Positions 11,069 through 21,496 of a stretch of 64,000 nt of DNA are shown one piece after another. The DNA lies in contig NZ_JADH01000003.1 in assembly GCF_000518285.1 (NCBI RefSeq), forward strand, positions 1 through 64,000, written 5' to 3'. Made by a program: the position numbers and the translations under genes. The notes under the pieces are model-generated. The model was not told the origin of the DNA. It saw nothing but the letters and a program-made list of their open reading frames with translations, and did not search any database. The stretch is from Williamsoniiplasma lucivorax ATCC 49196 (GTDB lineage Bacteria > Bacillota_I > Bacilli_A > Mycoplasmatales > Mycoplasmataceae). Each line of letters begins with the position of its first letter. Position 1 is the stretch's first letter.

Positions 11069-11366
11069 ATTTTGTGTCTTGAGCAACAACTTTAACTCTA
11101 GTACGTCCTTTGTTAAATCTTTCGTATTTAACAATTCCTGAAACTAAAGCGAATAATGTATCATCTCCACCACGTCCAACATTTTGGCCTGGGTGAATTT
11201 TAGTCCCACGTTGTCTAAAGATAATTGATCCAGCATTAGCAAATTGTCCATCAGCTTTTTTAGCACCAAGACGTTTTGATTCTGAGTCACGACCGTTTTT
11301 AGTTGACCCAACTCCTTTTTTAGAAGCAAAGAACTGTAAACCTAATAAATATTTAAATTTCATCAT
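11067..11366 (-). CDS. rpmA: 50S ribosomal protein L27 (Prp-processed precursor)
   Basis: L27 (99 aa) sits near the peptidyl-transferase centre and contacts the P-site tRNA. The body is typical: [35 protein letters not shown]. The N-terminus carries the Firmicutes/Mollicutes extension [18 protein letters not shown], whose LQFF/A site is cut by the protease Prp before ribosome assembly. The prp gene is directly upstream in the same operon. Either of the two initial Met codons could be the start. Confidence 0.96.
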   Translation of the reverse strand: MMKFKYLLGLQFFASKKGVGSTKNGRDSESKRLGAKKADGQFANAGSIIFRQRGTKIHPGQNVGRGGDDTLFALVSGIVKYERFNKGRTRVKVVAQDTK

Positions 11367-11368
11367 AA

Positions 11369-11680
11369 CTAACGAACCTCCTTTAATTCTACGTTTTTTG
11401 GATATTGCATAACTATTGTTTGTAATTGAATTTCCAACAATTCAAACATTGTTTGAATTGTGGGATTACTTTTTTTAATTGTTATTTCAATTAAATTCTC
11501 TTCAACAATAATATCAATATCATTTGTAAATTTTTGATCAAAAGCATTTAATGCACCACTAACAATTCCAGTGAGAGCTGCACAAACTAAATCTTGTCCG
11601 TATGCTCCAGCAAGCGCGTGCCCGCTCATTGTCAACTTTTGATATTCACTATTGTGATAAGTTATTTTTATTTTAACCAT
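11369..11680 (-). CDS. prp: Ribosomal-processing cysteine protease Prp (YsxB family)
   Basis: This 103-residue protein lies between rplU and rpmA, the conserved position of Prp. The catalytic pair is visible as His21 in [11 protein letters not shown] and Cys33 in DLVCAALT. Prp removes the N-terminal peptide of L27; without cleavage the extension would block the peptidyl-transferase site. The gene ends two bases before rpmA, so the two are translated together. Confidence 0.94.
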   Translation of the reverse strand: MVKIKITYHNSEYQKLTMSGHALAGAYGQDLVCAALTGIVSGALNAFDQKFTNDIDIIVEENLIEITIKKSNPTIQTMFELLEIQLQTIVMQYPKNVELKEVR

Positions 11681-11700
11681 GACTTATCATTCCTTGAAAA

Positions 11701-12003
11701 TTATTTAACAATAATTTCATCTATTTTTACTTTTGTGTATGGTTGTCTGTGACCATAAACTTTATTAACATTTTTCTTTGGGTGGTATCTAATCACACGG
11801 ATTTTTTTATCTTTCCCATGTTTTAAGATTGTCGCTGTGACTTTAGCACCTTTGACAGTTGGGCTACCAATTGTTCCGTTAACCATCAATACTTCTTCAA
11901 AAGTAATTTTTGATTCAACTTCTCCTGTTAATAATTCCACAAAGATTTCTTGTCCTGGTTCAACTTTAATTTGTTTTCCACCAGTTTTAATAATTGCAAA
12001 CAT
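11701..12003 (-). CDS. rplU: 50S ribosomal protein L21
   Basis: L21 (100 aa) has the characteristic start [18 protein letters not shown], the central FEEVLMVNG and the C-terminal YRRKK-like block ([19 protein letters not shown]). The start ATG follows GGAGG. It is the first gene of rplU-prp-rpmA and is preceded by a structured leader. Confidence 0.97.
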   Translation of the reverse strand: MFAIIKTGGKQIKVEPGQEIFVELLTGEVESKITFEEVLMVNGTIGSPTVKGAKVTATILKHGKDKKIRVIRYHPKKNVNKVYGHRQPYTKVKIDEIIVK

Positions 12004-12004
12004 T

Positions 12005-12112
12005 ATTTTTCCTCCAGTCTAGACTCGCCTTTGCACGTGAGAATAAATTCTACTTGAAACATGCTTTTAAGAGCGGTTGAAACTTATTAAGATTTCAACT
12101 TTATATATAATA
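12005..12112 (-). promoter_or_regulatory. Candidate L21 leader with promoter -10
   Basis: The roughly 100-base untranslated leader of rplU contains a hairpin with arms GTTGAAA and TTTCAAC (12076-12099), preceded on the minus strand by a TATTAT/TATATA -10 element (12101-12112). Firmicutes often carry an autoregulatory L21 leader here; the assignment rests on position and the hairpin, not on a consensus match. Confidence 0.45.
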
Positions 12113-12167
12113 CACTATTTTTAAGAAAAACGACTGCTTTTGTGGTGAATTTTGATGATTTTTGTAT

Positions 12168-12191
12168 AAAAAAAGGCCTGAGCCTTTTTGC
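12168..12191 (-). terminator. Terminator of the double-glycine peptide gene
   Basis: The arms AAAAGGC and GCCTTTT are followed by a T run on the minus strand, right after the stop codon. Confidence 0.85.
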
Positions 12192-12544
12192 TAACAAAAA
12201 TCATGTAAATGATCGACCATTGGTAGATCTTCATGATGTGGAGTTACTTCCGGAATGTAGATTGCAGCTGGTGCTGGATGCACTACTGGCGCTGGATGCA
12301 CTGCTGGTGCTGGATGGTGCGCCGCTGGCTCTGGATGTTTAGTATTATCCCAAGTCATTGATGCATCCTTCGATTTAACCATGCCTTTATCTGCATCATT
12401 GTGTCCGAATGTAACAATTGAATTAATAACTGTCCCAACAAAGGAAACTACAGCATTGAAAATTGCAGCAATTCCACTAAGAAACGATCCTGAAATACGT
12501 CCCCCGTCAGTACTTTTTAATTCTTGTTGTGTAAGTTGTCTCAC
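12191..12544 (-). CDS. Small secreted-peptide precursor with double-glycine leader (bacteriocin-like)
   Basis: This 117-residue ORF starts best at GTG 12544, eight bases after AAGGGG; an in-frame GTG at 12553 overlaps the ribosome site. The leader MRQLTQQELKSTDGG fits the double-glycine rule for C39-peptidase ABC exporters: Leu at -12, Thr at -11, Glu-Leu at -8/-7, Gly-Gly at -2/-1. The following 30 residues are small, glycine-rich and amphipathic (ISGSFLSGIAAIFNAVVSFV), as in class II bacteriocins. The last 45 residues form an unusual His/Pro/Ala tail (HPAPAVHPAPVVHPAPAA and HHEDLPMVDHLHDF) that could bind metal. It has its own terminator. No exporter or immunity gene is recognisable nearby. 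The product could be a bacteriocin, a signal peptide or something else. Confidence 0.7.
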   Translation of the reverse strand: MRQLTQQELKSTDGGRISGSFLSGIAAIFNAVVSFVGTVINSIVTFGHNDADKGMVKSKDASMTWDNTKHPEPAAHHPAPAVHPAPVVHPAPAAIYIPEVTPHHEDLPMVDHLHDFC

Positions 12545-12678
12545 ATATATCACCCCTTATTAGATTAGAGATTCTTTTGTGATTTTTGCGATTTTTTGTA
12601 AATTTATTTTTTGATTAGTAAATTTTGTTTGTTTTTATACATCTAAAAGAGGTCAAAATATTTTAAGAAAAACATAAA

Positions 12679-12701
12679 AACATAATGTAAGTTTACTTTT
12701 A
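12679..12701. repeat. Solo copy of the IS3 element end
   Basis: This 23-base stretch matches the right end of the IS at 338-1770 (reverse complement of about 1752-1774) in 22 positions. No transposase lies nearby, so this is a remnant or a solo end. Confidence 0.6.
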
Positions 12702-12795
12702 AAACACTGATAATTTTATTGCAAAAACAATAAAATATGTAGGTCAAACCATAAAGTCAAGATTAAAAAATGAAATTATTCAATAATATTTTTGA

Positions 12796-13683
12796 TTATA
12801 AATTTTTGTTCATTTTTAAGTATTTATTATAAATTTCATTTTTATTTAAATCAAATAAGTCCGAAACAATTGCACTGGCTTGTTTTAGTTTGTAGCCTTG
12901 GGCTAGATATTTTTCAACTTCAATAAAGATTTGTTGGTCAGTCATGGATGAATTTGTGGTTGGTTTAGCATCTAAAACAACCACAAATTCACCTTTCAAA
13001 ATAAAGTCTTCACTTTGAATCACTTGATTCACTTCTGCTACTGTTCCTTGGATGATTTGTTCATTAATTTTAGTTAATTCACGAGCAACTAGCACATTTG
13101 CTTGGGCATCAATAGCCTGTAAAACTTGCATTGTTTCACGAATACGATGAACAGATTCATAAAAGGCGAGAATATGTTCTTGATTAAATTTTGAAATCAC
13201 TTGAGTTAATTCAATTGTTTTTGTTTGCTCATTTTTATTTTTAATAAAACCATAAAATAAATTAGAAATATTAGTATATCCTGAAATAGCAATCGCATGA
13301 ATATAAGCTGGTCCAGCATTAATCGCTGTGACATTCACAGGTAAATTCAACTTACGAATTTGGTTAATCACAATTGCTCCTGGATCAGAAATAATCGGTA
13401 CTCCAGCATCACTAATGATTGCCACATTTTTATTGTCTTGTAAATACTGAACTAATTGGGCAATTTTTTGGGTTTCATTAACTTTGTTTAATGAAACCAA
13501 AGGTTTCGAAATGTTGTATTTTTGCAATAAAACTTTTGAAACTCTGGTGTCTTCACAAAAAATGACATCCACTGCCTGTAAAGTTTCCACACCTCGCAAT
13601 GAAAAATCATCAAGGTTACCAATCGGGGTTCCGACTAGAAAAATTGTTGGGTAATTATTTTTAAAAGTATTTTGATTAAGCAT
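12796..13683 (-). CDS. rsmI: 16S rRNA (cytidine1402-2'-O)-methyltransferase
   Basis: RsmI (295 aa) methylates the ribose of C1402 in 16S rRNA using S-adenosylmethionine. The tetrapyrrole-methylase fold motifs are clear: LVGTPIGNLDDFSLR near the N-terminus, FCEDTRVSKVLL, SDAGVPIISDPG, and FYESVHRI with AREL.K in the C-terminal half. The start ATG at 13683 follows AAAGGAAATT. The gene lies just downstream of greA and its terminator. No strong terminator follows; a weak hairpin lies at 12713-12736. Confidence 0.95.
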   Translation of the reverse strand: MLNQNTFKNNYPTIFLVGTPIGNLDDFSLRGVETLQAVDVIFCEDTRVSKVLLQKYNISKPLVSLNKVNETQKIAQLVQYLQDNKNVAIISDAGVPIISDPGAIVINQIRKLNLPVNVTAINAGPAYIHAIAISGYTNISNLFYGFIKNKNEQTKTIELTQVISKFNQEHILAFYESVHRIRETMQVLQAIDAQANVLVARELTKINEQIIQGTVAEVNQVIQSEDFILKGEFVVVLDAKPTTNSSMTDQQIFIEVEKYLAQGYKLKQASAIVSDLFDLNKNEIYNKYLKMNKNL

Positions 13684-13697
13684 AATTTCCTTTCACA

Positions 13698-13719
13698 AAA
13701 AAAGACCATCAAGGTCCTT
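13698..13719 (-). terminator. Terminator after greA
   Basis: The arms GGACC and GGTCT (one G-U pair) are followed by seven T residues on the minus strand. Confidence 0.75.
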
Positions 13720-13721
13720 AA

Positions 13722-14192
13722 TTACTTCACAGCTTTAATTGTAATTTTATAAGGACTTTGAATATCTCTTACTTCAACAACAGCCCCTTCAGAATGACCA
13801 ATCATTGCTTTTGCTAATGGTGATTCATTAGAGATTGTGCCTTGAAAAGGATCTGCTTCAATTGCTCCAACAATTTTTACTTCTTTTGTTGCTTCTGAAC
13901 CTTTAGTTGTAAAAACAACTGTTGATCCAATTTTCACATTTCCTTTTTTATCAGTTTTAGTATCAATCACTCGCGCTTTAGAAATCATTGCTTCAATTTC
14001 TTTGATTTTGTATTCAACTTCTGCTTGTCTGTTACGAGCAGCGTCATAATCAGCATTTTCGCTTAAATCTCCTTGGTTACGAGCTTCAACTAATTCTTCA
14101 ATTACTTGCGGACGAATAACTTCAAGTAAATATTTTAATTCTTGTTTCTTTTCTTCTAAACCTTCTTTGGTTAAGATAATGTTTTCAGCCAT
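13722..14192 (-). CDS. greA: Transcription elongation factor GreA
   Basis: GreA (156 aa) rescues backtracked RNA polymerase by stimulating transcript cleavage. It has the N-terminal coiled coil (EGLEEKKQELKYLLE to VEYKIKEIEAMI), with the acidic tip motif NQGDLSENADYDAARNRQ, and a C-terminal globular domain ending SPLAKAMIGHSEGAVVEV. The length is standard. It follows uvrC by 27 bases and has its own ribosome site (AAGGATGG). Confidence 0.97.
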   Translation of the reverse strand: MAENIILTKEGLEEKKQELKYLLEVIRPQVIEELVEARNQGDLSENADYDAARNRQAEVEYKIKEIEAMISKARVIDTKTDKKGNVKIGSTVVFTTKGSEATKEVKIVGAIEADPFQGTISNESPLAKAMIGHSEGAVVEVRDIQSPYKITIKAVK

Positions 14193-14219
14193 ACTACCAT
14201 CCTTTTTTAACTTTATTGA

Positions 14220-15989
14220 TTATACATTATTTTTTAGAAAAAGGAGGAGATTATTTGTAGCTTCTCTATTTTTCACCACTTTATTCAACTCTTCAAATGA
14301 ACAAGCTTTCATTTCTGAAATTGTTGGATAAACTTTATATAATTCTTGAATTTTTTTAGTGCCTAAACCAACAACTTGCAATAAAACTTGGGTTGTGAAT
14401 TGGGCATTTTGTTTTTTGCGAAAACCACTTTTCGCATAAGCATCAACCCTAATTTGCATCCCACTTAAAAAATGATAAAGTGGACTTTTGCGGTCTAAAG
14501 GAACAACTTGTTCTTGTAAATCAATTAAGGCATTGGTTTTGTGATGATCATCTTTGACTAACCCAATCACAGGAATTGTTGCCAAATTTAAAGATTGTAA
14601 AACTTCTTTGGCAAAATGCACATGTGTAATTCCACCATCAATAATAATTAAATTTGGTAATGCTCTTTTTTCAAAAAGGGCTTTTTGAAAACGACGATAC
14701 AAAAGATTTTGTAAACGGTGTAAATCGTCTTGAGCTGCAATATCAATATTGTATTTACGAAAGCTATGACGATCTGGTTGACCATTTTTATAAACAATAC
14801 AAGCTCCGGTCACAAACTCATCACCTAAATTGGAAAGGTCAAACATTTCAATATGATGTAAATAGTCTTGAATTCCTAAAATTTCTCCTAAGGTGATAAT
14901 TGTTGCTTGGGCTTGGTCAGTTAATGTTTGACCTTGTAAATTTGCGACACGCATAAATTCTTCAGTATTACTGATGGCAATTTGCATCAACTTTTTTTCA
15001 ATCGGATGAATTGGATAAGTAGCAATCTTTTTCAGTTCACTTGGCAAATCACTAACATCTAGTTGATCGGGAATAATTAATTGGTTTGGCAACATATTTT
15101 TTTGATAAATTTGTGCCAAATAAAAGGCTAATATTTCATTCAAATCTTGTTCATAATATTGATCAATAATTTGGTCTTTATTCAACAGTTTACCTGCACG
15201 ATAAAACAACATCGTAATCACAATTTGATCATTGTTTAAAGCAAAACTTAACACATCTCGATCTTTGGTATCATTTAATTCGACACTATTTGCAGCAACA
15301 ACAAATGCAAAAGATTTAATTAAATCTTTAATTCTTTGGGCTTGTTCGAATTGTAAATTGCTGGCAGCAAAATGCATTTTATTAATTAAATCTTGATGTA
15401 AAGTCTGGGTATTACCAGCAAAAAATTGCACAATTTTTTTAATTTGTTCTTGATAATATTTTGGATAAACTTCTTGAAAACAAGCACCCGAACATTGACC
15501 AATTAAAAAGTAAAAACATGGTTTGCCTAAACCACCTTTACATCTTCGCAACGGATAAGATTGTTCTAATAAATTTAAAATTTTACGAGCAGATGTGCCT
15601 TGTGGGAGTGGTCCATAACTTTTTAAATATTTCGGATCAAACTTTCTGACATATTTGTATTGTGGGTCTTTTTCTTTGGTAATCACAATGTAGGGATATG
15701 CTTTATCATCATTTAATAAAATATTGTATTTGGGATGGTGTTTTTTAATTAAGTTTTCTTCTAGTAAAAGTGCTTCTTTTTCATTGGTCACAATGAAATA
15801 ATTCAAATCCACAATTTCACGTACTAATCGCGTGGTTTTAATATTATGAACACGATTAAAATATGAACTGACACGCTTTTTTAAATTTTTGGCTTTCCCA
15901 ACATAAATCACATCACCAGCTTTGTTTAAATAAATATAGCAACCAGCTTGTGATGGTAAATTTTGGACTTTATTTTGTAAATCTATCAT
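14220..15989 (-). CDS. uvrC: Excinuclease ABC subunit C
   Basis: UvrC (589 aa) makes both incisions in nucleotide excision repair. The domains are in order: N-terminal GIY-YIG nuclease (AGCYIYLNKAGDVIYVGKA, residues about 15-95), a UvrBC/UVR segment (INKMHFAASNLQFEQAQRIK, about 205), an RNase H-like C-terminal nuclease (MFDLSNLGDEFVTGACIVY, about 375, and LIIIDGG), and terminal helix-hairpin-helix motifs (VVGLGTKKIQELYKVYPTI). The length is near the family norm. The start is ATG 15989. Confidence 0.97.
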   Translation of the reverse strand: MIDLQNKVQNLPSQAGCYIYLNKAGDVIYVGKAKNLKKRVSSYFNRVHNIKTTRLVREIVDLNYFIVTNEKEALLLEENLIKKHHPKYNILLNDDKAYPYIVITKEKDPQYKYVRKFDPKYLKSYGPLPQGTSARKILNLLEQSYPLRRCKGGLGKPCFYFLIGQCSGACFQEVYPKYYQEQIKKIVQFFAGNTQTLHQDLINKMHFAASNLQFEQAQRIKDLIKSFAFVVAANSVELNDTKDRDVLSFALNNDQIVITMLFYRAGKLLNKDQIIDQYYEQDLNEILAFYLAQIYQKNMLPNQLIIPDQLDVSDLPSELKKIATYPIHPIEKKLMQIAISNTEEFMRVANLQGQTLTDQAQATIITLGEILGIQDYLHHIEMFDLSNLGDEFVTGACIVYKNGQPDRHSFRKYNIDIAAQDDLHRLQNLLYRRFQKALFEKRALPNLIIIDGGITHVHFAKEVLQSLNLATIPVIGLVKDDHHKTNALIDLQEQVVPLDRKSPLYHFLSGMQIRVDAYAKSGFRKKQNAQFTTQVLLQVVGLGTKKIQELYKVYPTISEMKACSFEELNKVVKNREATNNLLLFLKNNV

Positions 15990-16004
15990 ATTATTTATTT
16001 TATA

Positions 16005-16745
16005 CTATTCATCCAATGAACAAGTAACTGATTCAGGGATTATTTTTTCTAATTTAGCTTTCATTGTTTTAATGATTAAAAAATTATATTTAAAAGTATA
16101 TGTATATTCATCAATTTGATTTGCCTGATACTTTTTAATTTGTCAATTCAAAACAATTTGGCGAATGATTAAAAAGGGCAACAAAACAATTAAAAACAAA
16201 CCTAAAACAACGATGGAAAGGATTAATTCTCAATGCCATGTGGTTGTTTTAAGTTGTCATTGGGCGATAAAACAACCAACAATTAAACCTAATAACAACA
16301 CATCAAAAACCACATATTTAATGTTCAAAAATTTTAATGTTTGTCGGTTTTTGCTGTGGCAAAAAATATCATGACCAATTAATTGTTGAATTTTATAATT
16401 AATTTCTTTGTAATATTCATTAAAAACAAAGAAATAACTTTTAGTTCTCACTAACTTGGAAAAGTCATGATCTCTCACATGTTGTTCAACTTTTTGCAAA
16501 ATCAAGTAAGCAATAATGTTTTTTACAAATGTTTGGATAGTTCAAAATAATAAGCCACTAATCACAAAAAATATCAAAACAATTAATGATAAGGGGTTAC
16601 CAATGATTTGATTAGTTCAAGATAAAATATTAACAATTAAAAGTAAAGTCGGTGCTAAAATTAATAAAAAAGAATAAATAATGCGGGTTCTGATTTTGAT
16701 TAATTGTTCATCAATTTTAAATTTTAAAAAGTCGATTGGTTCCAT
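16005..16745 (-). CDS. Hypothetical four-TM membrane protein
   Basis: This is a 246-residue protein from ATG 16745 (MEPIDFLKFKIDEQL), readable only with TGA as Trp. Hydrophobic segments lie at about residues 24-43 (IYSFLLILAPTLLLIVNIL), 52-70 (LIVLIFFVISGLLFW), 145-160 (VVFDVLLLGLIVGCFI) and 173-195 (LILSIVVLGLFLIVLLPF). Between the second and third is a soluble part with HDFSKLVRTKSYFFVFNEYY. No family recognised. It lies between uvrC and the opp operon. Confidence 0.75.
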
Positions 16746-16819
16746 ATCACTTATTATAACAAGCAAATCTTTAGTTCAAACTTTTACTCTTATTATTTAT
16801 TCACACCTTTCTTGAAACA

Positions 16820-16845
16820 AAAAATCATCCGGAGATGATTTTTTA
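16820..16845 (-). terminator. Terminator of the opp operon
   Basis: AAAATCATC, CGGA, GATGATTTT forms a compact hairpin with flanking A and T runs, next to the stop codon of oppA. Confidence 0.75.
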
Positions 16846-19632
16846 AGATTTTTGTACTTGAGCTTCTTTACCTGAGTTGTCTGAATAAATTCATAAATGT
16901 GTTCAATATTTAGCAGGTTTGTTAACATCATCATTGAACAATGCCTTTTCTGCATCAAATTGTTCACGAGTCATTAATTGTGGAACCATTTTAGCTCCAA
17001 ACAAACGATATTGACTAGAACCAGTTGGAAACGCTGGTCTTGTAAAGGGATTAGTATATGAAAGATAAATCATGGTTGGTCCGACATTAGTATGTGATGG
17101 CAAAATTAAATTAGATTTTAAAATTCCATCATATTCTGCCTTGGCAAATTCTACAAAACGATCAGGATATTTTCCAACCGAATCTGTACCTTCCACTTCA
17201 TTTGTAAATTGTTCAAGAGCAGTTCTCAAATCTTCAAAAGCTGCTGCTTTTCCCGAAGCTTTTAACTTATCATTGGCTTTTAATTTAGTGTTTTTATCAT
17301 TATTACTTTGTTCTTTATCAAAAATTTTGGTAAAACGTTGTTTTGCATTATAGTCACCATCATAAGTCACTGTGTGTAAAAAATTATAAGTATCAGAGTA
17401 GTCAGGAGTTCAACCAACGGTTGCCATATCATAATTTCCTTTATTAAATAATGTTGTTAAATTAGCCACATCAGTTGATTCAACTTTTTCAATTTGAATA
17501 GGGTTGCCTGCAACTTTGTTAAATAATCCCAGCATATTTCCGACATTTATATTGACAGTTGTGGCGGTGGTTCCACTCATTAAATATTTAAATGTGACAG
17601 ATTCCTTATCAATAGCTTTTCTTAGATCAGCTCTGACCCTTTTTTGGAAAATGTTAATTTTTTGTGGTTCATATTTAGTATATAATTTAGCGTTTTTGGC
17701 AGCTTCTACAGTAGGAGCAGCATCAATTTCTTGGTTTTGTTGATTGACAATGCCAATAAATTCATCATAAATTGCTTTGTTTTCACCAGCTGTTGCATCT
17801 TTTTGCAGTGCTTGGATAGCTAGTAAATCATTACGACGTAATGGATCAAAACCATCTTTTAAATTGTTACTAAATGCATAACGTTTATCAAAATTATCTG
17901 TCTTTGCATCTGTAAGAGGTGCTGAAATTTCTTTCATTTTTTCAAGATAAACTTTGTTCATACTTTCAGTATAATCATGTATTTCTCCATCTTGAGCTAT
18001 ATATGATGAAAAGCCAGGAGAAGTATAACTATTTCTTAAATATTTAGAAATCATTTTTCCGTCTTGATCCTTGTTGTTATTAGGACCATCAGCCGCATCA
18101 GAAAAGTATCTTGCTAATTCTGAACGTTCTAACATATATGAAAGATAAGCTCTGACTGAATTTTGAGCAAGTGCCACTGATGAATCTTGAATTTGATTTT
18201 CTTGTGGTCCAAGATTTGCATAATTATAAACAGTAAAGAATGAACTAGTACTTGGTTTACGAACTGCATGAGCACCTGTAAAAATAGGATTATCAAAATC
18301 TGGACCAACATATTTTTCTCATCCAGCTAAGTCAGTTGATTGGACAGCCATTTCAGAAACATCTCCTGCTTCAAAAAATAATCTTGGTTTTGAAACATCA
18401 ATCCCTGAAACAAATGAATAAATTTGTTGTTTAATATATGTTTTGTCTTTATTGAAATAAAATGGATTAGTTTTAAATTTTAAAACTGTATTTGGACCAT
18501 TTTCTTCAACAAGATAAGCCCCAGATGATCAAACATTATCTCAAGTATTACCATAGTTATAACTAGAATGTTTTGGTTGAGTGTAATCAACAGCTATTGG
18601 GGGCATTGGAGCAAAAGCCACAAATCCGGCAATTGACTCAAAATAAGGAGCTGGTTTTTGCAAACGAACAGTTAAGTTGTAAACTTCCTTATTACTAGTT
18701 GCAGATTGACCATTTTTGGCAGCAGTTACAATTATTGCTTCATTTCTTTTTTCACCAAGTGCAGTTCCGCGAATAATTCCACCTTTTGTGAAACTTTCCT
18801 TAACTACTTTGTCATGATCAGCTTGATTCAAATTAGCAATCTCGATAATTTTGTCCTTAGTGGATTCATTAATTAATGGTCCTTTTTCTGTACGTACAGA
18901 TTTACCAAATTGTTTTCTTCAATCAAAAGCATGATCTGGATTTTTACTTCCATCTTCATTAAATTCCTTTTGACGATTTTCACCACCATTAGCATCTAAT
19001 CATAAACCATATTGTAAGTTGTAATATAAGATAGCAGCATCTACAGCTCGTACAGCACGAGCTTGAATTCCTTCAGTAGAATCCTCAATATGATTATTAT
19101 CAAATTGTTCTGGATAATCTTTAATTAATTGTCCAATAAATTTTAACAACCCATCACCTTCAGCAACCATAGAAGATCAAATTGCCTGTGTTTGTGATTG
19201 ATTGTAATTATTCATGACAAAACGTAAAGCATCAAAAATTCCTTTAGCACCAATTTGACCTTTTTCTTCATATTCAGTTCATGAATTCTTTTTTAGACCA
19301 GTTCATGTGGCTTCATCACGAACATCAAAATATCATTCAGTTTTATTTTTATCATGTCCTCATCATCTTGCTAAACTACCTTCTCATTCATCGTGAGCAT
19401 TTGGTGTTAGCAAAGTGTCTTGCATTTGGGTAATCATTTGAGAATCAGATGCTTCAATACTAGTTCCCGATGATCATGATGTCATTGGACTTGAAAAAAT
19501 AGCACGATAAATTTCAGTATCAACTGTTCGTTTTAACAACTTTTCTTTGGTTAATGGTCCACAAGCCACAACCATTGTCGTCATCGACGAAACAAGTCCG
19601 ATTGCTGCTATTGCTGAAAGTAATTTTTTCAT
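16843..19632 (-). CDS. oppA: Oligopeptide ABC transporter, substrate-binding lipoprotein
   Basis: This 929-residue extracellular peptide-binding protein is anchored by a lipid: MKKLLSAIAAIGLVSSMTTM, then VVAC with Cys24. The mature part follows the SBP family 5 pattern (an early segment TEIYRAIFSSPMTSW, FVSGIDVSKPRLFFEAGDVS, a late hinge TLFNKGNYDMATVGW TPDYSD). It is longer than E. coli OppA (about 540 aa), as usual for mollicute OppA proteins. The ribosome site is AAGAAGGGGG before ATG 19632. It is the last gene of the oppBCDFA operon, 15 bases after oppF. Confidence 0.93.
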
Positions 19633-19647
19633 AATTTGACCCCCTTC

Positions 19648-21495
19648 TTATTTATTTTTACAAATAGATTTATATTTTTTTAGTTCGCGTTCATTGGCAT
19701 AAACATAATGTCCATTAGCAACTTCTGCTCATTGTGGGAAATCTACAATGTAATCAGCATGTTCAGTTGCTGGATCATATTTAAAATGTATTTTTTTCTT
19801 TTCTTGTTCTGGATTTGGCAATGGAATGGCACTCAATAAAGATTTTGTATATGGGTGCAATGGATTGGCGAACAATTCATCAGCTTCAGCTAATTCCACA
19901 ATATCTCCTCGATAAATGACAGCAATTCGACTTGAAACAAATCGCACAACACTTAAATCATGAGCAATGAAAACATAAGTTAATTCAAATTCTTTTTGAA
20001 ATTTGGCCAATAAGTTCATGACTTGCGCACGAATAGAAACGTCTAATGCTGAAATTGGTTCATCAGCAACAATGAAACTCGGTTTCATTACGAGTGCACG
20101 AGCAATTCCAATTCTTTGACGTTGACCCCCACTAAATTCGTGTGGATAACGTGAGAGGTGTTCAGGAAGCATCCCGACAGTGGTTAATAATTGTAAAATT
20201 AAAAACTTTTTCACTGCTTTAGGTTGGACATCTTCTGGTTCAATTCATTCTGCTTCTGGTTTATCGTGATTTACTCATTGTAAGTATGTTTCAATTGCTT
20301 CTTTACTTTTATAAAGATGCGGAAAGTTTTCCAAACCTTCAGCAATAATTTGTTCAACAGCCATACGATCATTTAAAGATGAGGCTGGGTCTTGGAAAAT
20401 CATTTGCATTTGTTGTTTTAAATCATGCTTTTTAGCTTTGTTTGGTAATGTTAAAGTTTTTGATTCTTTAATTGATGTTTGAATTTCTGGCAATTGTAAT
20501 AAAACTTTCATTTCTTCAAGTTCAGCGACTAATGCCATTTTTTGTTTAGCAGTATTAGAAACAATTCGACGTTCAATCGTTTTGAGATGTTTACGACGCC
20601 CTCTGCCACTTGATGATAAATCTAAATTGAAATGATGATTAGTTCTTGCTTGATCCAATAACTCAGAAATTTGTTTATGGTCTTGAACAATTAATTCTAA
20701 TTGTTGCCCTAAATCACTAAAAAATTTAGAAATAGATTTATATTTACCTTTTAATACTTGATCACGAATTGCCTGCATTTTTTCTAAATTGTGATAGATA
20801 TTGTTTTCTAAATCTTTCACTTGCAAAATTAATTCGTGTGTTTCTTTTTGGTATTTAATGACTGCTTTTTCTAAGCTGGCATCAATCTCAATATATTGAC
20901 CAATTTCTTCAGCAAATCTTAATGTTTTCATTTGCAAACGAATAATTTTTAACAAACGTTTTAAATTATCCTTAATTGCTTCTGAAACATAATTTAAATC
21001 AGCATCTTTTTTAACTGAAACAATTTTAGTTCCTTTTAAATTGACTCCTTCAGCAATTTTACGATCAATTCCATCAGGATATTCTCTTAATTGTTGAGTT
21101 TTTAAATCATAGTATTTTGAATCAATATATTTATGATAAACACGTTTGAATTCTTGGAGATAATCATTTAGACGATTAGAAGTTGTATTTTGATTTAACT
21201 TCATAATTTTCATATTGTGAGCAATTTTTAAATTTAAATGGTTGAGGTCTGGTGGTTTACCATGAGCAATTTGGTTGTTAAAATAAATAGTTCCATCAGA
21301 AATTGGTTGAATTCCTAAAATAGCACGACCAACCGTTGTTTTTCCTGATCCAGATTCACCAACTAAACCAAAAGTTTCACCTTTATAAACATCGAAACTC
21401 ACACCTTTTACAGCCTTAACTTTACGACGTCCATGACCAAATTCAATTAATAAATCACGGACTTCTAAAATTGGGTTTAATGCTTTTGTTTTCAT
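19648..21495 (-). CDS. oppF: Oligopeptide ABC transporter ATPase OppF with long insertion
   Basis: This is one of the two cytosolic ATPases of the Opp importer (615 aa). The Walker [12 protein letters not shown] lies near residue 46, but the Q-loop (MIFQDPASS) comes only at about residue 368. Signature FSGGQRQR, Walker B ([12 protein letters not shown]) and the H-loop (FIAHDLS) follow with normal spacing. Thus some 270 residues of mostly helical, charged sequence are inserted between Walker A and the Q-loop, where ordinary OppF has about 45. Start ATG 21495 ([16 protein letters not shown]) lies just beyond the TAG of oppD. Confidence 0.93.
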
Positions 21496-21496
21496 A

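Noticed and set aside
12142-12342. Plus-strand ORF with Leu-Asp-Ala repeats
   Set aside because: Antisense shadow of the His/Pro tail of the double-glycine peptide gene, running through its terminator.
12713-12736. Terminator downstream of rsmI (ATTTTATTG/CAATAAAAT)
   Set aside because: A perfect stem but no T run on the minus strand; noted as a weak hairpin only.
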